Of a stretch of 64,000 nt of DNA, positions 12,061 through 26,900 are shown piece by piece. The DNA lies in NCBI RefSeq assembly GCF_030936135.1, contig NC_082613.1, forward strand, positions 5,270,001-5,334,000, read 5' to 3'. The DNA is from Gavia stellata (Eukaryota; Chordata; Aves; Gaviiformes; Gaviidae). The position numbers and the translations under genes were made by a program. Numbering within the stretch: position 1 is the first letter of the stretch; the number at the start of each line of letters is the position of its first letter. Under the pieces are notes generated by a model, which was given only the letters and a program-made list of their open reading frames with translations, was not told the DNA's origin and did no database searches.

Positions 12061-15000
12061 GTTGCAGATCAGCAATCAACCTGTTGGGACACCTAACTTC
12101 CTGATGTCCTCTCATGATGAGGGTCCTTTATTTTGAGTACCATGACTAGGTGTATACAGCAGTATTAGATGAGGTTTTCAGCTCAGGCTTGAGCCAAAAC
12201 TTCCCTATTATCCACCATACCATAGTGGTAGCTCACTCTCTGCCTCTGTTTTGGAGTAAGCCACCTGGATCTTCAAGTAAGAAAATTTAGATTATGTCTT
12301 AATTATTGGCCTTGGCAGTGCTTCCTAGCTCCTGTGATGGATGCATGCTCCAGTTACCTTTTGCTGTTCTGTTGGAACAAGATGCAAACATGAACTGTCC
12401 TGATTTTCTTGGGAAGAGGTACTGCTGTGTCTGGAGAGGGATTCTGCAGTTTGAGTACTCTTCCATGTATGGAGTTGCTCCAGAGACACAGCACCTCTCT
12501 AGTACAATTATGCCTAGGTTTGCATTACACCTTTCCCAATACAGTGCTCTGCTAACAAGCAATATTAAACCATCTTAGCTTTAGTGCTGAGTCACTCCAG
12601 AATTCTCTATTCTTGTTCATTCTAATTGGATTTGAAGAGATACTGTTTTATACTGTGATTTCTAAGAAAACTGAATAAGAAATTGCCCAGATTCTACAGT
12701 CCAGGCTTTCTCAACTTCTGACATTTTTGGGGAAGTTTAGCTTGTTTTTCCAAATTCCGTAAGTCTCCTTTTGAATATATACTTTCCAAAATGTCCTCTA
12801 TTCAGCAAGACACATGGTTCCCCCTGTGTAATGCTGGCATCTGTAAGTAGAATATCCTGGTCACAGTTATGGATGCTCTGACCAAGAAATGTGCGGGGCC
12901 CCATCTTCTCCGTTTGCATTGTTTGATCACACTGGCTTTACTAGAATCATTCCTGATTTGCTGTAGCATAACAGAACAAAGGATCAGGCACTGAAGTGAG
13001 AAATTCTTTCTGCCGTAGATGGAAATAGGAACTCACTTGTCACTACTGCTTTCAAATTAATTTCTAAATGAAAATACCTTTTATACTGCCAGTAATATAA
13101 CATGAAGACAACAGGTTCTGTTGGTTTTCCATCAGTTACAGCCTGTGTCAGCAGCTTTTCAGGATTCAGAATACACTCCACTTTCTACACTAAAAGCCAT
13201 TTCTATATGTTGACTTTTTGCTAGGAACAAGTGTGAGTGCTAGTGCCTTGTAATACATGTGTTACTCTTTTTTTCATATTAAAATCCGTAACATGTTCTT
13301 TGGAAGATTTGTGGGTACAGCTTCCACAATCACTTTCTATGCTTTTCCATATCTCTTCTAAATGCAATTCAATTAAATAGGTTGATGGTGTTTGTATTAA
13401 TCTAAGCAGCATTCTTGGCAACATGACAAGCTGAACTGGACTGAGTTTTTGTGTTTTTATAATAGTCCTGCCATAGCTGATGTTTCTTAAGCTAAATGTT
13501 TGCACACAAAAACATGGGTTTTTTTAAATATGAGATTCCTGTCTCTGGTTATGTAGACGCTATTCTGGGCAGGAGGCAAAAATTGCAGCATAAAAAATAC
13601 CCTTTCACAGATACCCTGCAAAATATGTTGGAAAAAAATTCAAAAGCACAAGTAGTAGTTCCATGTCTGACTGTTAGTACTTTTATTGTGGAAGCATCTT
13701 GGAGCCCTAATTAGGGACTAAAATATCTTGTTTCAGGCTCTACCAAGGAATAAAAGATGACACTGGCCCATACAATATGTAGACTAAGATTCATTGATGT
13801 TTGATGGAGATCAAGGAGGATGGTGAGGTGATGGTCTACAGTTCTGAAAAAAATAGGTAAGTTTCATATTTTTTCTTCTCTTTTATATTAATGTGCTCAT
13901 CTCTTCTAATCCTAGACATTTTAGCTTCATCAATTCCTTGGAATTAATTCAAAACTTAGAAATGTGACACTTGCCTTGCCAGCTGTTTACAAATCTCCCT
14001 ACATAACTGAACTATTGCATCTCAGAGCTGATTTGCAACAACTCTACCAACTCAGCTCTTGGCCTTTCATAAGGGAGGCTTCAACTATGACATTCTCTGG
14101 CACTTTGCTAATGCCTAGAAAAAAAGATGTGAATACACAGTCTATCAAGATCACTTTCAGCATCTGCGTAATCAGGATTTGACCCAAGGTCTAAGAAAGG
14201 TTGCTTGTTTAATTGCATTTGTCCATGGTTCCACTTCTGGACAATAACCTTAGTGTGACAGACAGGAGATTTCAAGTTAGCAAATTTCATACTAACCCCA
14301 AGTACCCTTACATCGTCAAGAACTAGAGTGTGACAGATGTCTCCTTGAGCCGTGAGTTAGGCATTTAAAAACACTGAATGAAGAGAGGGAAACTGATGTC
14401 AGCCAGTTTTTGTTTCTTTTTTGAAGTATCAGTTACCACATTGTGCAGGGCATCTTCTCTGTTTATGGGATTTATAGGTTTGAATACTGAAAATATATAT
14501 TGGAATATGTAAATTGCTCATGTGGAAAGTTACATATTGAAGGCCAGTTGCAAGCATAAATCACCTTTATGCGTTCAGAAGTGTTCATTTGCTGATATAA
14601 ATGGATTCTCCCATATGCCTTAGACTTTTAGAAATTATTTGAATAAAACTCTTTGGAAAAGCAAACAGATTGAAATGAGCTAGACAGAGTACAATACAGA
14701 TACAAAAATACAGACATCTCTTTCGTCTCAGTCATTATTGCTGTCTCTTCATCGAAAGAAACAGTGGACAAATAGAAAGATTTCTATGTAATGGACATAG
14801 CCTAATGCAAAAAAAAATCATAAATATCTGCCTAAGATTTTCATATTACCCTCCTCATATTCCTTTTTCTCTGTACTGTTGTATAGCTATTAAGTGGTAC
14901 TTTCCTTGCATGATGCTGATGAGGGAAAAGCTATGTCTTAAGAAAGAAAACTCCTCTCCACTGACCATATCAAAATACACATTTTTATAAGTAGATATTT

Positions 15001-18000
15001 TTTGAAACAGGGTATTAGTAAGCCTTCCTTAGTTTTATTTCTTGGTACTGGAAGGTCAACTGGCCTGCTTATGCCATCTTCTGGATAATTACAGAACTGT
15101 CTTTACACAGGAAAAGCCTCTATGAAGAAGCATTAATAATTATCAGTGCCTTGAAATAATTTGCTAATTGAATCCCTGAAGTAATTTTCTTTCTTATCTT
15201 ATAGAATTTAGAACAACCCAAAAACTACTGAATTATTAATAACGTATCATATTCAGCTGTTATGAATAGTCAGTAGATTCTACAAAAAAGATCTTTGTAA
15301 GTGTGGTCCCAACAATATTGATATATTTAGTGAAGTTTTGTTTTATGAAAAAATACTTTTTTATACTGATATTTTACTAATGAGAGCCCCATTTACTCAA
15401 AAGACTGGGTTTTCATCTCTTGGGGTTAATCAGAAAGAAGGAATAGATGTTAGTCATGTTGCATAATATGTTACTGGAGATAACGGTGCTGTGTGACACT
15501 CATTAACGTTCTGATGCAAGTGGTAGAAGAACCTGCAAAGAGCAGATGATGTTGTATGAGCTGGAAATTTTAGCTTTGCTGTTCTATTTATTCATTTAAT
15601 CACTCTTGCCAAATCTCACATTGGGTAATTACATCTGTCTAGGGGACAGGGAAGAAGGCTGAAGGGCCTCCGCTGTCTTCTGTAGCCTCAGTTTGCTTCA
15701 TTTTCCATAGTATAGGATGGTTATCTTGCAAACTGGGGTTTACTGCAGAGTCCTCAGCAGGAGAGAGGTGGCATAGGCAGAGCAGAAGAAATGTAGAGAT
15801 TTATCTTTCGGAGTAAAACATGGTTTGTGAGTTTGAGATTCAGTTCACACGTCTGGGTAACTGAAAATAGTAGACTCCTACAAGTGTCAAGCAAAACAAA
15901 GCAGGCATTTGAAATATTAAATATTCAAGTTTTTCAAGTGCCTTCTGTTTCTTGAGAAATGTACCAGTCCCTAAGAAATGTGCATTCAGGATAGAATTAA
16001 GTAATTACAGTAAACACTGTGAGTTATGTTATCCTAGACATCAAGAAAGTATCCTGGTCAGATCCAGGTCAATGTGCCATGTTTCGCTAACAGGGTTAGC
16101 ACAGGAGAGTAGAGGTTTCCATTTTGAAGACTTCTCATCGCTTTTGAAAAGTGTGAAATAATGGGAGTGTGAAGAGCAGAAATGGCACAGGGAAGTGATG
16201 GTACAGCATCTGCTTGCCTGTGCTTTGCTTGTGCCTTCCCTCACTTTTCCCCAATCACCAGCTTTCCCATCCAAGTGCAATTACAGGCTAAAATGGACAG
16301 CCACATTGGAATGGCATAATTCTCTCATTATTCTCAGCCTTCAGCACCAGCGCATGGTAAGAAACAAAAAGCCCGTTTTCCATTTCTTTGAAGGCAGTAG
16401 TGGCTTTTGAACTGAGTTGAGAAACTTGGCCATTACCACAAGTGCTACAATGTCTGTTCCCTGCTTGCTCTCAGAAAACCTTGAGAAAAGTCCCCAGCTT
16501 GGCCTATAGGTTTTTTTTAAAACACTAATCCAACACTCTGTTACTAAGTGTTTAATTATTAGGACTGCCGAAGACCACACCACCTAAGGCATTAATAGAA
16601 GGAACTAATTATAGCCCGCTCAGCACGTGGTTTACCCTTCACTTACAAAATCTCTCGTCATTTATTTGTCCTTTAAATGACTTCTTGTAATACCTTAATC
16701 AGGACAAATGGATCCTTCAGAGGGAGAAAATGACCCCAAACCGGCACAGAAAGATTTGATTAAAACTTATACTCCTTCTGTGGCAGCCTAGAGATCCCAG
16801 AGGATCTGCCATTGCTCAGCAGAGTAGAGGAAATAGCAGACAGGGAAAATGCTTTCTGTCTGAGAGAAAAAGATTTTATTGCTAACGTGCTGACATCCAC
16901 TCTCTGTAGGACCATCCTATGATCAGTCTCTCTTGTTTCCTTTAAAACTCAGTGTTAGAAGTTTGCTTCCAGTGTGATTAGTTTCCCCTTTACTGATAGT
17001 GTGTCATTTACTTTTAAGTAAGACTTTTATAAATGAGGCAAAACAAAGACAGAGATGAAGATTGTGCAGAGATAAACATTTGTGCTGCTGGGACTCCCAC
17101 TGACTCGGGCACAGCGGGGGCCAGAAGTAATGGGGATTCACAGGCATCATGATTAGACCTCTCACTGTGAACAGGTAATTGAAACACTGGAGCCCATCAC
17201 CAGCATTTACAAAACAGCAAGCCATGAAGGTACTTAGTTTAAAGCAGACCCTGAACAAACCAGAGGCTTCACACACTCCCTCTGCCATTATGTACGAGCA
17301 AAGCATAAGCTGAGGCCATGGATAATATATACTTGTGTTTGCACAGACAGCACTCCTCTGACACCAGCCCTGGCGTTGTCCCCTGAGCAATGGCTATTTC
17401 TGTGCAGTTCTGTGGGCGACGCACGAGCTGCCTGCCTGGCTTGGGGGTCGGGCGCGAGGCACAAGCACAGGGGCCTCGGGAAGAAATATGGCAAGATGCC
17501 TTGACTAAAGGTCCAGTCCCTCAGCCCAGGTTTGCTGCGAGGCACTGGCGGAGAAGGGGAATGTGTCAGGCAGAGAGTTCCTGTCAAACCTTCATGTGAA
17601 CATTTGAAAGCTCCCTCAGCGACTGGGAGTCTGATGGTTTGCTGTCACCCTCAGCAGAGACAGGGTAACAGCAGTTTTGAGGCCCAAAGCTTGATTGGGA
17701 TATTATCATAATATTCAGTGTGTTGCGTGGCACAAGTAAACACGCTGCCTCCAGACACTTACCTCTCTGTCTCCTGAGGTAGACCTCAGCCTGACACGAC
17801 TAAGAGCCGTTTACTAACTTCCTGCAGTAGTGTCTTTAAAAGTGTGATTGATGCAAATGTGTGACATAGGTGAGAAATGCTCTGATTTATGCCTCATTTT
17901 CACTACTTATGAATCATTGTGTCTCATGACAGCCTCTAAATAAACCTTTTTGACTGTAGTAATGTCATAGTGAAGGTATACCTCATCAGCCTGGGCCTCC

Positions 18001-18689
18001 CTACCGCCAAACTCCACAAAAAAGTTACTTGTGTCTCAAGCAGATGTTTCTAGTTTTTAAGACAATGGGAGATAATAAACTACGTTAGGTTTCCTTCGCT
18101 CTCATTTGAGAAGAAATGTCAACTCAAACCTTATGCACAGATAGAGAAAGAAGTAATTGTCATACGGAGCTGAGACACAGACCTACGATGCTGGACTTTC
18201 TGGATCCTCTGTCGAGTTTTGTTGTTGTCCAGACATCCCCAGTTGACACATGACAGATTACCTGTCCGTATCTTGGCAGCAGGGATCATAATAGTTTTCA
18301 GCAGTTTGAGTGGTTATTTAGGTGTTTGTAGCATGCTTTGTCATTCCTACGTAAAAGTATTTCTATTAAAAGTATTCCTATTAAAAGGCACATAGTGACA
18401 TTTAAAATATTAGAACAATCATTCAAATGAACTGAACACCTCATTATGCATTTATATGGCATATACAACTACTATAGTTAGATAAAAAGATCAACAAACA
18501 ATGTGATCATTAACAGGAGTTCAAGTGTCACATCACCAAATTTGTGATTGCAAATCCATAGTGAGAAAAAGGAGTAGTTTTTGTCCAGGTAATTGCGTAA
18601 ATGACAGGGCTTGACTAGAATTATGAATATAATGGTACTTCAATGATTACAGTGCCAAAAGGGGATTCTGAAAATCTAGATCCATTCTG

Positions 18690-18775
18690 CAAGTCTCTTT
18701 TTGACTATGGGAGCTGACTTCTGATTTCTGTGCATCAGTCCCTTATCTGTAAAATGAAGGGTTTAATTATTTGTT
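18690..18775 (+). repeat. Probable MIR-like SINE fragment
   Basis: The segment carries 'tgactatggg', then 'catcagtcccttatctgt' and 'aaaatgaagg' in the order of the MIR 3' half ('tgaccttggg', 'cctcagtttcctcatctgt', 'aaaatgggg'). It is diverged but colinear over about 80 bp, as expected for a remnant older than birds. Confidence 0.5.
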
Positions 18776-18870
18776 ACTTCCATCACTGCTTGCTCCAGGA
18801 CTGTATATACTAAAGATTTTGTACTGTTTTGATATGACCATAGCAGAGCGCATATTCCTCAGGTCTGGTT

Positions 18871-18975
18871 TTGTGGGACATGGTTTAATGGGCATGGTGG
18901 TGTTGGCTGATGGTTGGACTTGATGATCTTACAGGCCTTTTCCAACCGTAGTGATTCTGTGATTCTGTGATTCTG
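18871..18975 (+). repeat. CR1 LINE, severely 5'-truncated 3' end
   Basis: About 105 bp of CR1 3' end. It starts in the 'gtgggacatggtttaatggg' region around the ORF2 stop, continues through the 'ggttggacttgatgatctt' hairpin region and ends in three copies of the short tail repeat (GATTCTGT). It is very similar to the copy at about 30.4-30.8 kb, so both probably belong to the same subfamily. Strong 5' truncation is normal for CR1. Confidence 0.9.
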
Positions 18976-20945
18976 GTCAAAAGGAACGGCGTAAAAAGTG
19001 GCTGCAAAGGTTAACATTATTGGTGAAATGCAAGATAGATGTGGAGCACGATGGATAAGTGCCATTCCTTAGTTTGCTGCAAGCTCTGTGGGACTGTGGT
19101 CAACCAAGGAGCCCTTTCAGCCTTAATTTCTGCTCTTAAAAGTGTAAACACTACATCTTGACTTCACAATGATGCTGGGAAGCTGTATTAGCTTAGTGCG
19201 TATAAGTCTTCTAAATCCTTGAAGACACAGAAATAATGAACGTTGCTACCTGTATGGGCACATTGTATATGATTGTAAGAACCTCCAGTGAATGTTCTCA
19301 TTTGCTATACAATAGTTTTCCTTAAAACAGTTCTTTTGTTTTCCGTGCAAGAGAGAGACAACTTTTTCCAGCATTAGCAACTGTGGGTCTGATCACATAT
19401 AATGTTTTCATATTTGTAAGCATGGTGTGCCATAGACCCAACACAAGTTTACACGAACAATAAACACACAGAATGCTTTCACTATTATTTTTAATCTTGC
19501 ATAGTTTTCAGAAGAAATAGCAAAACACAGCACAATTCTAATCTTACCAATATGGTTGTAATTTGCAATTAAAAAGTCATCTTGGTTATTAGCAGTGCTG
19601 CTAAATCACTGGCCTGATTTGAAGTCTTCCATCTGGAATTGTAAGTTAAGGACAGTTCATCAGAGTAGTGATTTATTGTGTAAACAAATCCTGCTGCTGG
19701 CAATTAGGAAAATTTAGCTGCCTGCCACTCAGCCAAATTCTTTTATCACACTTGACTGAAGTTTCCAGCCTTGAATTATTAGTTAATAACATCTGAGCAA
19801 AAGCATAATTTATTGTTTAAGTAAACTTTGAAACAGAAGAACAGTGCCTTAGATACCAGACTTAGTGCTTGGCTTAGGCAAAGCATTTTTCTTTTAGCAC
19901 AGAATTGTAATAGAACAGAAGTAAGATTTGTGACTAATTCCATCTCTTACTGCCTGCATAACTTACCTAATGGCGGAACACTGTCTTCTGAGCTATTCTT
20001 TCCTCATTCATGTATTGTAACACCAATAGCCATTGTGCTATAACTGAGCATAGGTCAATTGCACACATTCAGACATGCACAAATCATAAAATTTAAAAGT
20101 AACACATCTGTGGTTTCCATATGGGGAAACTTGATACCATCCTTTCTTTACCATGTCATCTGCTTTATCAATGGTGCTTGAGGAAACCCGGTCACTTATA
20201 GCTAATTTAGAGAAGGTAGTTATTTGAATGAAAGGAATAACTATACCTTGTCCTCTGTCAACAATTTCTTAGCATTTAAGTATTTACAATAGTGTAATAA
20301 TACTAACAGCCACCAGATGCCAGCATAAGCATGCAAGCACTGAATAAGTGCCTGGTTTATGCTAAAAGGCAAGGATGGTGCAGACCCAGGTCATTATGTG
20401 GTTACAGTTACACTAAGAGTAGAAGTGCACTTTCTCTTCGATGTTTCAGTGTCATATAGAAATAAAAGATCTGATCATCAAGTCAGATCTGCATAGCACT
20501 GTACTAAAGTTAATCTTGGATTTAAAGAGACTGCTTCCTGGAGAAAGGAATGTATCCCTGCCATAGCTGGTAATTGCCTAAATTCAAACCTGGCTTATTT
20601 CCATATGGAAATTTGACTGGAATTTCTAGCCTAGTAGATCTGATTTTTTTCCTTTGCATACTAAACTGAAGATTCTTAATATCAGATCTTCTATTTATGT
20701 AAGTCTGCACAGAATATGCCAAAATCACTCCATCATCTCTGCAGAGTAGACTGGACCTTCCAGACACATCACGTTCTTGGCTGCAGGTATGCAAACAGTG
20801 TAGGCAGGAAGAATAAAAGGGCAGGTACTCATGGTGCAAACACACTGCAACACTTTCAAGTGCAGATGGATCTTTTTTTCTGAATTTGTCAGTGCTTCTG
20901 CCAGAAGCCTTTGCAACACCATAAAGTAGTCACAGCCTTCTGAAA
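18976..20945. other. 3' flank of CDH26, probable 3' UTR in the right part
   Basis: No coding exon. The segment next to the CDH26 stop should be 3' UTR. Candidate AATAAA signals on the minus strand occur near 19,809-19,814 and near 19,671, which would give a UTR of about 1.1-1.3 kb. I cannot choose between them from sequence alone. Confidence 0.4.
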
Positions 20946-23900
20946 TTAATTGAATGACGGAAATTGCTTCTGACAGATTTCTTCCAGAGCAGAAAACTTT
21001 GGTCCCAGAGTGTTCAAAAAATCAACAGGCAAGTCCTCACTGCCAACGGAGACAGAGCAGAAGGAGTTACTTCGCTCTAGTTCTCCTTCCTCAGCGTATC
21101 TGAAGGGTTCATAGATGACCCTGTAATCTTCCAATGTGTTTTGGTAATACAGTTTCTAAAGAAGGGAAGAAACAATGCAAATCATCACAGAAGCTCCTAC
21201 TGCCCTTTTGGAAATTAAAGGAATTCATGGTGTGCAAATTAGGCAAGTAAGCCAGGAGGTTGCAGTGAAGCGTATGAGTCTTTCTCTGATAAGGAAAAGT
21301 TTTACTGAAACTCTCAGCTGCGTAAGCACCAGAGCCTGAACTTCCCCTGAAGTACAAATGAGGCAGAAAAGAGCATTTGATCTGTCCTGGACCAGACAGC
21401 TGTCGAGTAAACACGACTGCGTGGAGGCATACAGTCTGGCCCAAGGAGGCACGGAGGAGAGGCCTGTGAACATGCAGTGGCCAGGCAGGACATGGCAAGG
21501 GGAACTAGGATTTCCCTGATAGCACAGAAGTGAAAGAGCGGGCAACCAAACTTCATTTAACCTTGCACAGCAACAGAAAGCATTTTAGCCCCACTTCGCC
21601 ATCTTGAAGAATTTGTTACAGGTGACAGACCCCAGCCTTGCAGTAACTGCTGGGTGACCAGCCAGAGGCTGTCTAGGAGACAGGGCATTTTCAACAAGGA
21701 AGGGTCTTGAATGTTTCCCCATCAAATATATCCCTTGCATTCAATTGTAATGCTTCTTAGATGTGGGCTGAGAGAGTAGCTGAAGCCATAGCAGCTTTCC
21801 AGATTTGCAAACCTTTTTTCTTATTCTTACAAGCCAGCTTGACAAAGGAGGGATTCAACATTCATTTCTTACCTGACCCAGTATTCTGTCCACTGTCTGT
21901 ATGATGCAATCAAGGTGTCTTACTTGGAATGTCTCATAACTACCGTACAGGCCATCCTGGAAGACAGACGTAGTATCTCAGGTTGACCAGCACAAAGTCA
22001 CCTACTAACATTCTCTCCGATACAAATAAATCCAATTATCTTTCTCTCCATTACATCCATTTCTCTTGTGCTGTCTTCTCCAGTTACATTGCAGCTTTTC
22101 TGTTCAGGGACTGTTTCTTCTTATGAATACATACTTCATGTGTACATGCAGTCACCAACTGTAGGCATTCTTCAAAATCTCCAGTAATTAAATACGTTTC
22201 TTCCTCTAAATTTATTGGACTCCTTTTCATTAATGGCACTAACATGACCCCAGAACTTTATAATGTCTACTCACACAGGTAATCCTAGCTCCTAACTATG
22301 GTCTTAAGGATTCTGGAATTGGGTTCTCATGTACATAAAAAAGACTATTTTACATTTTCTTTGCCTGCTGTAAGACAGAGATTGTTCTTAGAGTCTCTTG
22401 GTGGTAACCAAGAACAGAACACATGGCAGTCACCTACTGATGTAGACCAGAATTTCCTTCAGGCATTCTTTACAATAAAAATAGACATCTGTTAGAGAAT
22501 ACAGTACAAAAATCCACAGAACAAACTCAAAAGCCTTCAAACCCCCAGAAGTATATCTTATAGTCATAAAAATACTCATAAATCCTGTCCACACTTTTAT
22601 GGTACGTTTAGTAGAAGATGTTGACCAGCATGTTTTTGATAGATAGCTGAAGAATGATAGTGCCATTTCACTTATGCCAAGAACTGAATAAATTATTGTG
22701 CATATCAATTCAGGTACTGTGATAAGATTTTTGGAAGAAATAACACTTCCAAATATTTAGAACAGTAACTAATGAAAAGAAGTGCCAGTCTCAAACTAAA
22801 AGCTGTTAGAAAAAACAAGTTGTCAACAGTATTTTAGATACCAGTGGACTCTCCAACAAGTGACACCTATTTTCTAATTGAACCATATTGCATTATTCTT
22901 CCTACTATTATTAATACCAAACCTCATTCTTGGGATTACCAATTTCTGTGGTATAAAAAAGGGCATTTACATAAGGAAACAGGCAGTTACCTCAGCAATC
23001 TCTTCTTTTCCAGCCCCCACTGACACAGGTGGTAGAGCAGCATGATCTGTAATATCCAGCTTAGCCTGCATACAGGGAGAGGGATGGTATTAATAAGAAA
23101 CTGAACTAGGCTGTGAAAGATCACACTTTTGCAGACTATTCCCTTTTTCACTTTCATTTACTTCCTTGTTGAAAACACTAGCATGTGCAGTGTGACAAGA
23201 GATGGTGTGCCTCCTCATCTGTTGGATTCATCAGTAGGTAAAGGTCCTGCTGATACTGAAAAATGGTAGAAGTGATAATAGTCTGTCACCAGAGTAGCAT
23301 TATCCAGTCCATGCAGAACGCCACTCCCCAGATATGCTCAGTGGCAAAAAAAGCTTTATATTGCTCAATACCAAAACCAGAGGACACATAATAAAAGAGA
23401 TGACTAGTACCAAATTCAGCCACACAACACTGGTGGGGTAATGTGAATATTTGCTTTTGCACTTACTTGAGATAAAGACATTCTGCTCTCTTCATTATAT
23501 TTTATTAAAGTCTGTTCACTTTCTTGAGGTGGAACAATGGCTTTGCTTTTAGATCCTGGCACATAAAACTGGCAAAGTAGAATACTGGAAACTGTTGAAA
23601 CAAGAAAGAAAATGGTGAAATGGGCATTGTGAATAGATCTGTATGGCTCAACACAGTGGGTTGGTGAGGTACTCAGCCCAGTTCCAAATGAGCTAACTTG
23701 GAAACCTCCAGCAATGTATCTGTGCAGGTGCCATGCGTGGCCTGGAGTGGTTAGCCTGCTTTAGAAAGTCAAGCTCTTACCTCCACAGAGCACTGCATTG
23801 AGCAGGCACACTAGATCACTCACAGGTAGCTGGAGGAATACTGGTCAGATAATCTACTAATTTTTGCTTCAGATAAAGAATCAGTAGTTCATCTCTTCAG

Positions 23901-26900
23901 CAGTAACCAACATGAGCTGTTACAGAGCAAGCAGCTCTATAACAAGCAATTACTGGGTAGTGTAACCCTCTAGGAGAAATTCATTACTTCCAGTTAGCCG
24001 GTATATGGCTAATGTCAAAGCAGTCAAGTATTCAATTTTATTCAATGCAAATAAGAACATTTACTTTGTTGCACTGTAGTTCAGCTTAACAACACATTTA
24101 CATTTGTCGGTCATCTTCTAGCCACAATAAAATCATGATTTTCACAAGTAACAAGCTGAAAAATTCCACCTGTTAATATTGCATTTCTGTTTTTTTTAGT
24201 TTAGATATTTTCTTTTTTCCTAGGTTATATACTGTATTTATTGTTGTTCACACAATAGTACTCCATCTATGTTATCTTCCCTTTTTCACTTTTCTATAAT
24301 ACACAGTCCTCACCTTTTCACATCCCAACCATGAGGGCAGATAAGTTTCACTAATCATTCTAGTGTCTTTTACCCTGTGTTGTCAGCCTTGGATACCACC
24401 TTTCTCTGCATTACACATTGTATCATAGTGCCTAGTAATTTGAAAGTTTTCTTGGCTATCAAAAGAGATCTCTTTGGTTACTAGATGGAAATGGCAATGT
24501 CTTGTGTTGGAAAACTAAGGTCTTCCTAAAATTTGAAGAGAGAACGGGTCATGGACCAGGACACATGGATGGAAGTGCCATGCAGAGTGCAGGTATTAAT
24601 TGCTTGCACCTTGACTACACTCTAACACGTTAAGGCAATAGGTCTTTCCTGTTAAGGCTGGTAGATTTTAGCACATGTTCATGAGCTGCAATTGCAATGA
24701 GCTCCAATGGGCAGATTACAGATAACTTGCACACATAAGTTAGGAGGTTACTCACCCAGTAGTAATAAGAAAGCCGTCAGTATTATTGCAATGGCACCGC
24801 CTCCAAGTCTCACTGCTGCTTGTGGAAGTGGTGAATCTTTACATGTAAGTCCATCTGGGCAAAAGCAGAACCTAACCTGCTGATTCTGCTTTGTGGAGAA
24901 TCCTTGCCTGTCCTGAATAATGACAGGCACCAAGTAGCTACCTTGTGGGAGGCTTCTTAACATTAAAAGTTCAACTGAATCCCCTAAAAAGAAGACAAGC
25001 AAATTATTTACAGACTCATAGAAAGAAGCCTGATATTCTACAATCCCTTCTGTTGATAATCAAAGGGAAACTCATTTGCACCCCAATTTCAAATACTTTT
25101 TCTAGCCTTAATGCACCACAGTAAATAGGGCAAAATGACATCCCACTTTATCACCCTGCTGAGCCTTCTGGGCAAAAAGATCTGTCCCAGTTGTGCTGCA
25201 TTCTGGCATAGCTGCACTGACAACCTCTAGAATTCATTAGGAAGTTAATCAAATGCAGAAGTGGTTTCTCAACTGTCTTATCCCCCCTTTCTGCAATTTA
25301 AGCACATCGCTTCTGGTCCTGTCCTCAGCAGAGATGAAGAACAATATAGCTTTTTTTCATATTTTGAAAGCTGTTCTTCCATGTCCTTTCAGTCTCATTG
25401 AGACTAATTAGTAACAAACCATAAAGGTAAGAGACAGCGAAATAAGTAAAGGGCACATAAGTGACAACGAACTTCTCATGAAGGACATGAAAGGAAGAAC
25501 TCACCAAAGTTCCTTCCTAATTTCCAGTTATGCTTCACATCTTCAGAGTCCTCAGCCAGCTCAAAAGCGAATGGCCCAGAATGCGAATGGACCGGAGCAG
25601 ACTTAGCTTTTATAATGAGAGGCGTCCCTTCTTTTTCATCACACACATCTAAAGAAGGAGCCACTAATGTTGGCATATGATCATTAATGTCAGACAAATA
25701 AACCAGGATGGTGCCAGTACCAGTCTGTTGTGGAATACCTAGATAGGAGCAAAAGAAACAGAAAAACACTCACAACTGGGTATCGACAAAATCCAGTCCA
25801 TTGGCAGGATCTCTGTCTGGTTTATCCTATTAGTCACACATAACACAAGTTTTAAATGGGTGTTCTTAGTCTTGCTATCATTTTATATCTAACATGCACC
25901 TCATCTCAAGCAGTCCAAATACTGCTTGAATATTTTCTGACTGGCTACTTACCATGATCAACAGCATGAACAATAATGGTGTACAGGCTGTTGTTCACAT
26001 AAGGGGATTCTTGATCAAATTCTTTTGCCACAGTAAGAACTCCAGAATTCTCATCCACACTCAGCCAGCCATTTGGGTCATGGGTTAGTTCATATCTTAA
26101 AAAGAAAGGAAAAGGTTACAAATTACAATCTTAAATGGATTTTGAAGAATAGAAAATTTCTGCTGCATCTTTGTCTTTTTGAGCTTTGTATTTTTACTTA
26201 ATACTGATGCTTACTTTTGTTAAGTCTATGACAAGCTGTGTGTTTCAACACAGTGAACAAACAGTTCCCCATACAAGTCCCCGTACTGTGTCCAAGCCCA
26301 ACAAAACTGTTCCTAGGGGCTAAGAAAGCATCTAATTTCCACATCAGATTACCACTCTTACAGCTGAGCATACCTTAGTTCTTTCTATGGCATCAAAGTT
26401 ATGTCGTCAAAAGTAAAATATAAATAATGCAACCTGGGTTTAGGCAAAACTATTTTGAAGGCAACAAAACCATTGAGCAGCCCAGGACTGACTGCACCTT
26501 TAAACTGCATCTTACAGAACCAGCTATCTGGATCTGCAGTATCATCAATAGTAAACCTGCACCTCTGATGTATATATTCATATAACTGTAAATATATATG
26601 TGTATGTATATTCATATATGTACATACACCAAATTAAACTTGAAAATCTCTTTATATTCCTAAGCTATTTCTTATTCTGAGAGTTAGAAACATCTCCACT
26701 TACTTTATCTTATTTGGCCCTCCATCTGGATATGTGGCAGGATACCTTCTAAACACTCTCCCAGGCTTCATTGAATCTTCTTTTTGGACAATAAGTACAG
26801 GAGGATGAAACCTAGGAGCACGTTGTGACTGTAAGACCTTGATGTTCACAGTTGTATTTGTGGATTCTAGGCTTGAGATCATCACAATGCCGTTTTTACA

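Larger units (their letters stand above)
6392..18690. other. Intergenic, no supported gene
   Basis: About 12 kb of AT-rich sequence without a convincing coding exon. The longest plus frame, 124 codons at 9709-10083, has no recognisable domain or splice context. Small features are listed separately: a 12-bp tandem repeat, an 18-bp direct repeat pair and two possible MIR-like remnants. No tRNA or rRNA gene was seen. Confidence 0.6.
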
